This document shows positions 63,195 through 64,000 of a stretch of 64,000 nt of DNA, in pieces; the stretch's first letter is position 1, and the number at the start of each line of letters is the position of its first letter. The position numbers and the translations under genes were made by a program. Origin of the DNA: Craspedostauros australis (lineage: Eukaryota > Bacillariophyta > Bacillariophyceae > Mastogloiales > Achnanthaceae); contig JAMXDE010000006.1 of assembly GCA_026770025.1 (NCBI GenBank), positions 3,044,001 through 3,108,000 on the forward strand, in the 5' to 3' direction. A model generated the notes under the pieces. The model saw nothing but the letters and a program-made list of their open reading frames with translations. It had not been told where the DNA came from and ran no database searches.

Positions 63195-64000
63195 TCAGCG
63201 CCGGAACAACCCCCTTCGTTGCTTTTTCGATTTGCTTTTTCCCTGTTTGCCATTCCGCTCCGTGCACGTCGCGATTGCGTAGGAATCGCTAAGCTGCAAG
63301 CGTTGCGAGATGGCATCTGCTCCACGGCACACGCGCGATTGGTACGAGTCAGAGCGGAGCCACAACGTACGGTGAGTGGCGACGGCAATGCCGAGGAAGA
63401 CAATGATGATGGAGGACCATCGTCGCAATCGAGACGATGATGATACTGCTTCGAGATGGACCCCGTCGGATGATTTCCCATTCTGCAGCTGCGACGATGA
63501 AATGCTCCCTGCCACGACATTCTTGGCGATCTGAACGTGTTTGATGTTGGGATGACCGTACACCACCTTCTGCAAGTTGGGGAGATGCGCTGTGTTGGAG
63601 AACTGGCAATTCATCATCTCAAAGTTCTGCAGCCTCGGGTGGATGCGAATGGATTCGACAAAGGCGTTCATATCGAAATCATCGGCAAAGAGTCGGAGGT
63701 GTTTGAACGAGACGGTGTCCAGTTGGTTGCTGCCGACGTTCAGGAATAGCGAGGCCAAGGCTTGGACGGGAGGTATGGATGCTATTGAAGAAGCCGCAGA
63801 TGCCGAGACATCATGGGGGGTTGTCTCCAAAGCGACATGAACGGCGGATAGCTTCGGCAGCTCGGATGCGATTGCGTCAAAGATGGACACCATCTGTTCG
63901 TCGCTTATCGACGTTGCTTTGCCATGGGAAAATGAAAACCTCACGGAGACCATGGTGATCCTGTTGAGCTGCGCCACGTCCCCATCTTCCAATATCCCTA
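63195..64000 (-). CDS. Leucine-rich-repeat-like protein with C-terminal membrane helix, 5' end beyond window
   Basis: The frame is open from the window edge to a stop at 63195, with no convincing ATG at the start, so the N-terminus is missing. Residues repeat at roughly 24-30 with Leu/Phe/Val in register (LASLFLNVGSN, FKHLRLFADDFDMNAFVESIRIHPRLQNFEMMNCQF, LPNLQKVVYGHPNIKHVQI). This is a loose leucine-rich-repeat pattern typical of the degenerate LRR proteins of diatoms. Near the end a basic RLRRW leads to a hydrophobic helix (SSIIIVFLGIAVATHRTLWL), then a short basic tail (KSKSKKQRR). It is probably a membrane-anchored binding protein; ligand unknown. Confidence 0.6.
   Translation of the reverse strand, partial: GILEDGDVAQLNRITMVSVRFSFSHGKATSISDEQMVSIFDAIASELPKLSAVHVALETTPHDVSASAASSIASIPPVQALASLFLNVGSNQLDTVSFKHLRLFADDFDMNAFVESIRIHPRLQNFEMMNCQFSNTAHLPNLQKVVYGHPNIKHVQIAKNVVAGSISSSQLQNGKSSDGVHLEAVSSSSRLRRWSSIIIVFLGIAVATHRTLWLRSDSYQSRVCRGADAISQRLQLSDSYAIATCTERNGKQGKSKSKKQRRGLFRR

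Noticed and set aside
1-64000. CRISPR arrays, bacterial operons, rRNA
   Set aside because: No spaced palindromic repeats or rRNA seen; introns and gene spacing are eukaryotic.

Overview
The window looks like nuclear DNA of a photosynthetic stramenopile, most likely a pennate diatom. Intergenic spaces are long and the genes have no introns or a single short one. One secreted protein carries the PTSxPT linkers typical of diatom extracellular proteins. Two N-termini resemble bipartite plastid-targeting presequences, with a small residue followed by Phe near the predicted cleavage site. The large retroelements are Ty1/copia-like, the group that expanded in pennate diatoms. The species assignment is inference only.

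Layout. 1-18.4 kb is gene-rich: a 3'-truncated J-like protein (minus), a Gln-rich coiled-coil protein (plus), a two-exon RING / Tudor-like / tandem-BRCT protein of BRCA1-BARD1 type (plus), a two-domain rhodanese (minus), an Hsp20-domain protein (minus), a BTB-like protein (plus) and a two-exon circularly permuted GTPase (minus). 18.4-35.9 kb is sparse. It holds a small membrane protein, two members of an unrecognised small CaaX-box family and a badly decayed copia element (about 25.88-33.12 kb, minus). 36-47 kb holds a 1559-residue acyl-AMP ligase / carrier / beta-helix membrane protein (minus), a predicted C-terminal membrane protein (minus) and a secreted duplicated Cys-rich PTSxPT protein (plus). 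47-53 kb holds the orphan 3' end of a cyclic-nucleotide phosphodiesterase and a third CaaX family member. 53.167-62.316 kb is a full-length copia element (minus) with matching 687-bp LTRs, a 5-bp target duplication and one uninterrupted 2421-codon gag-pol frame. The window ends in a 5'-truncated repeat protein with a C-terminal membrane helix (minus).

The genes do not form one pathway. The unifying features are local. Three paralogous CaaX-box genes, all on the minus strand, share an N-terminal block around RFIDAR and all end in a prenylation motif; I do not recognise this family and regard it as the best candidate for an undescribed system. Retroelement activity has also shaped the window: one dead element lost its reverse-transcriptase core and carries a tRNA-like sequence at the lesion, and one looks recently inserted. 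It has unusual AG...CT LTR ends and predicted membrane helices inside its Gag-Pol.
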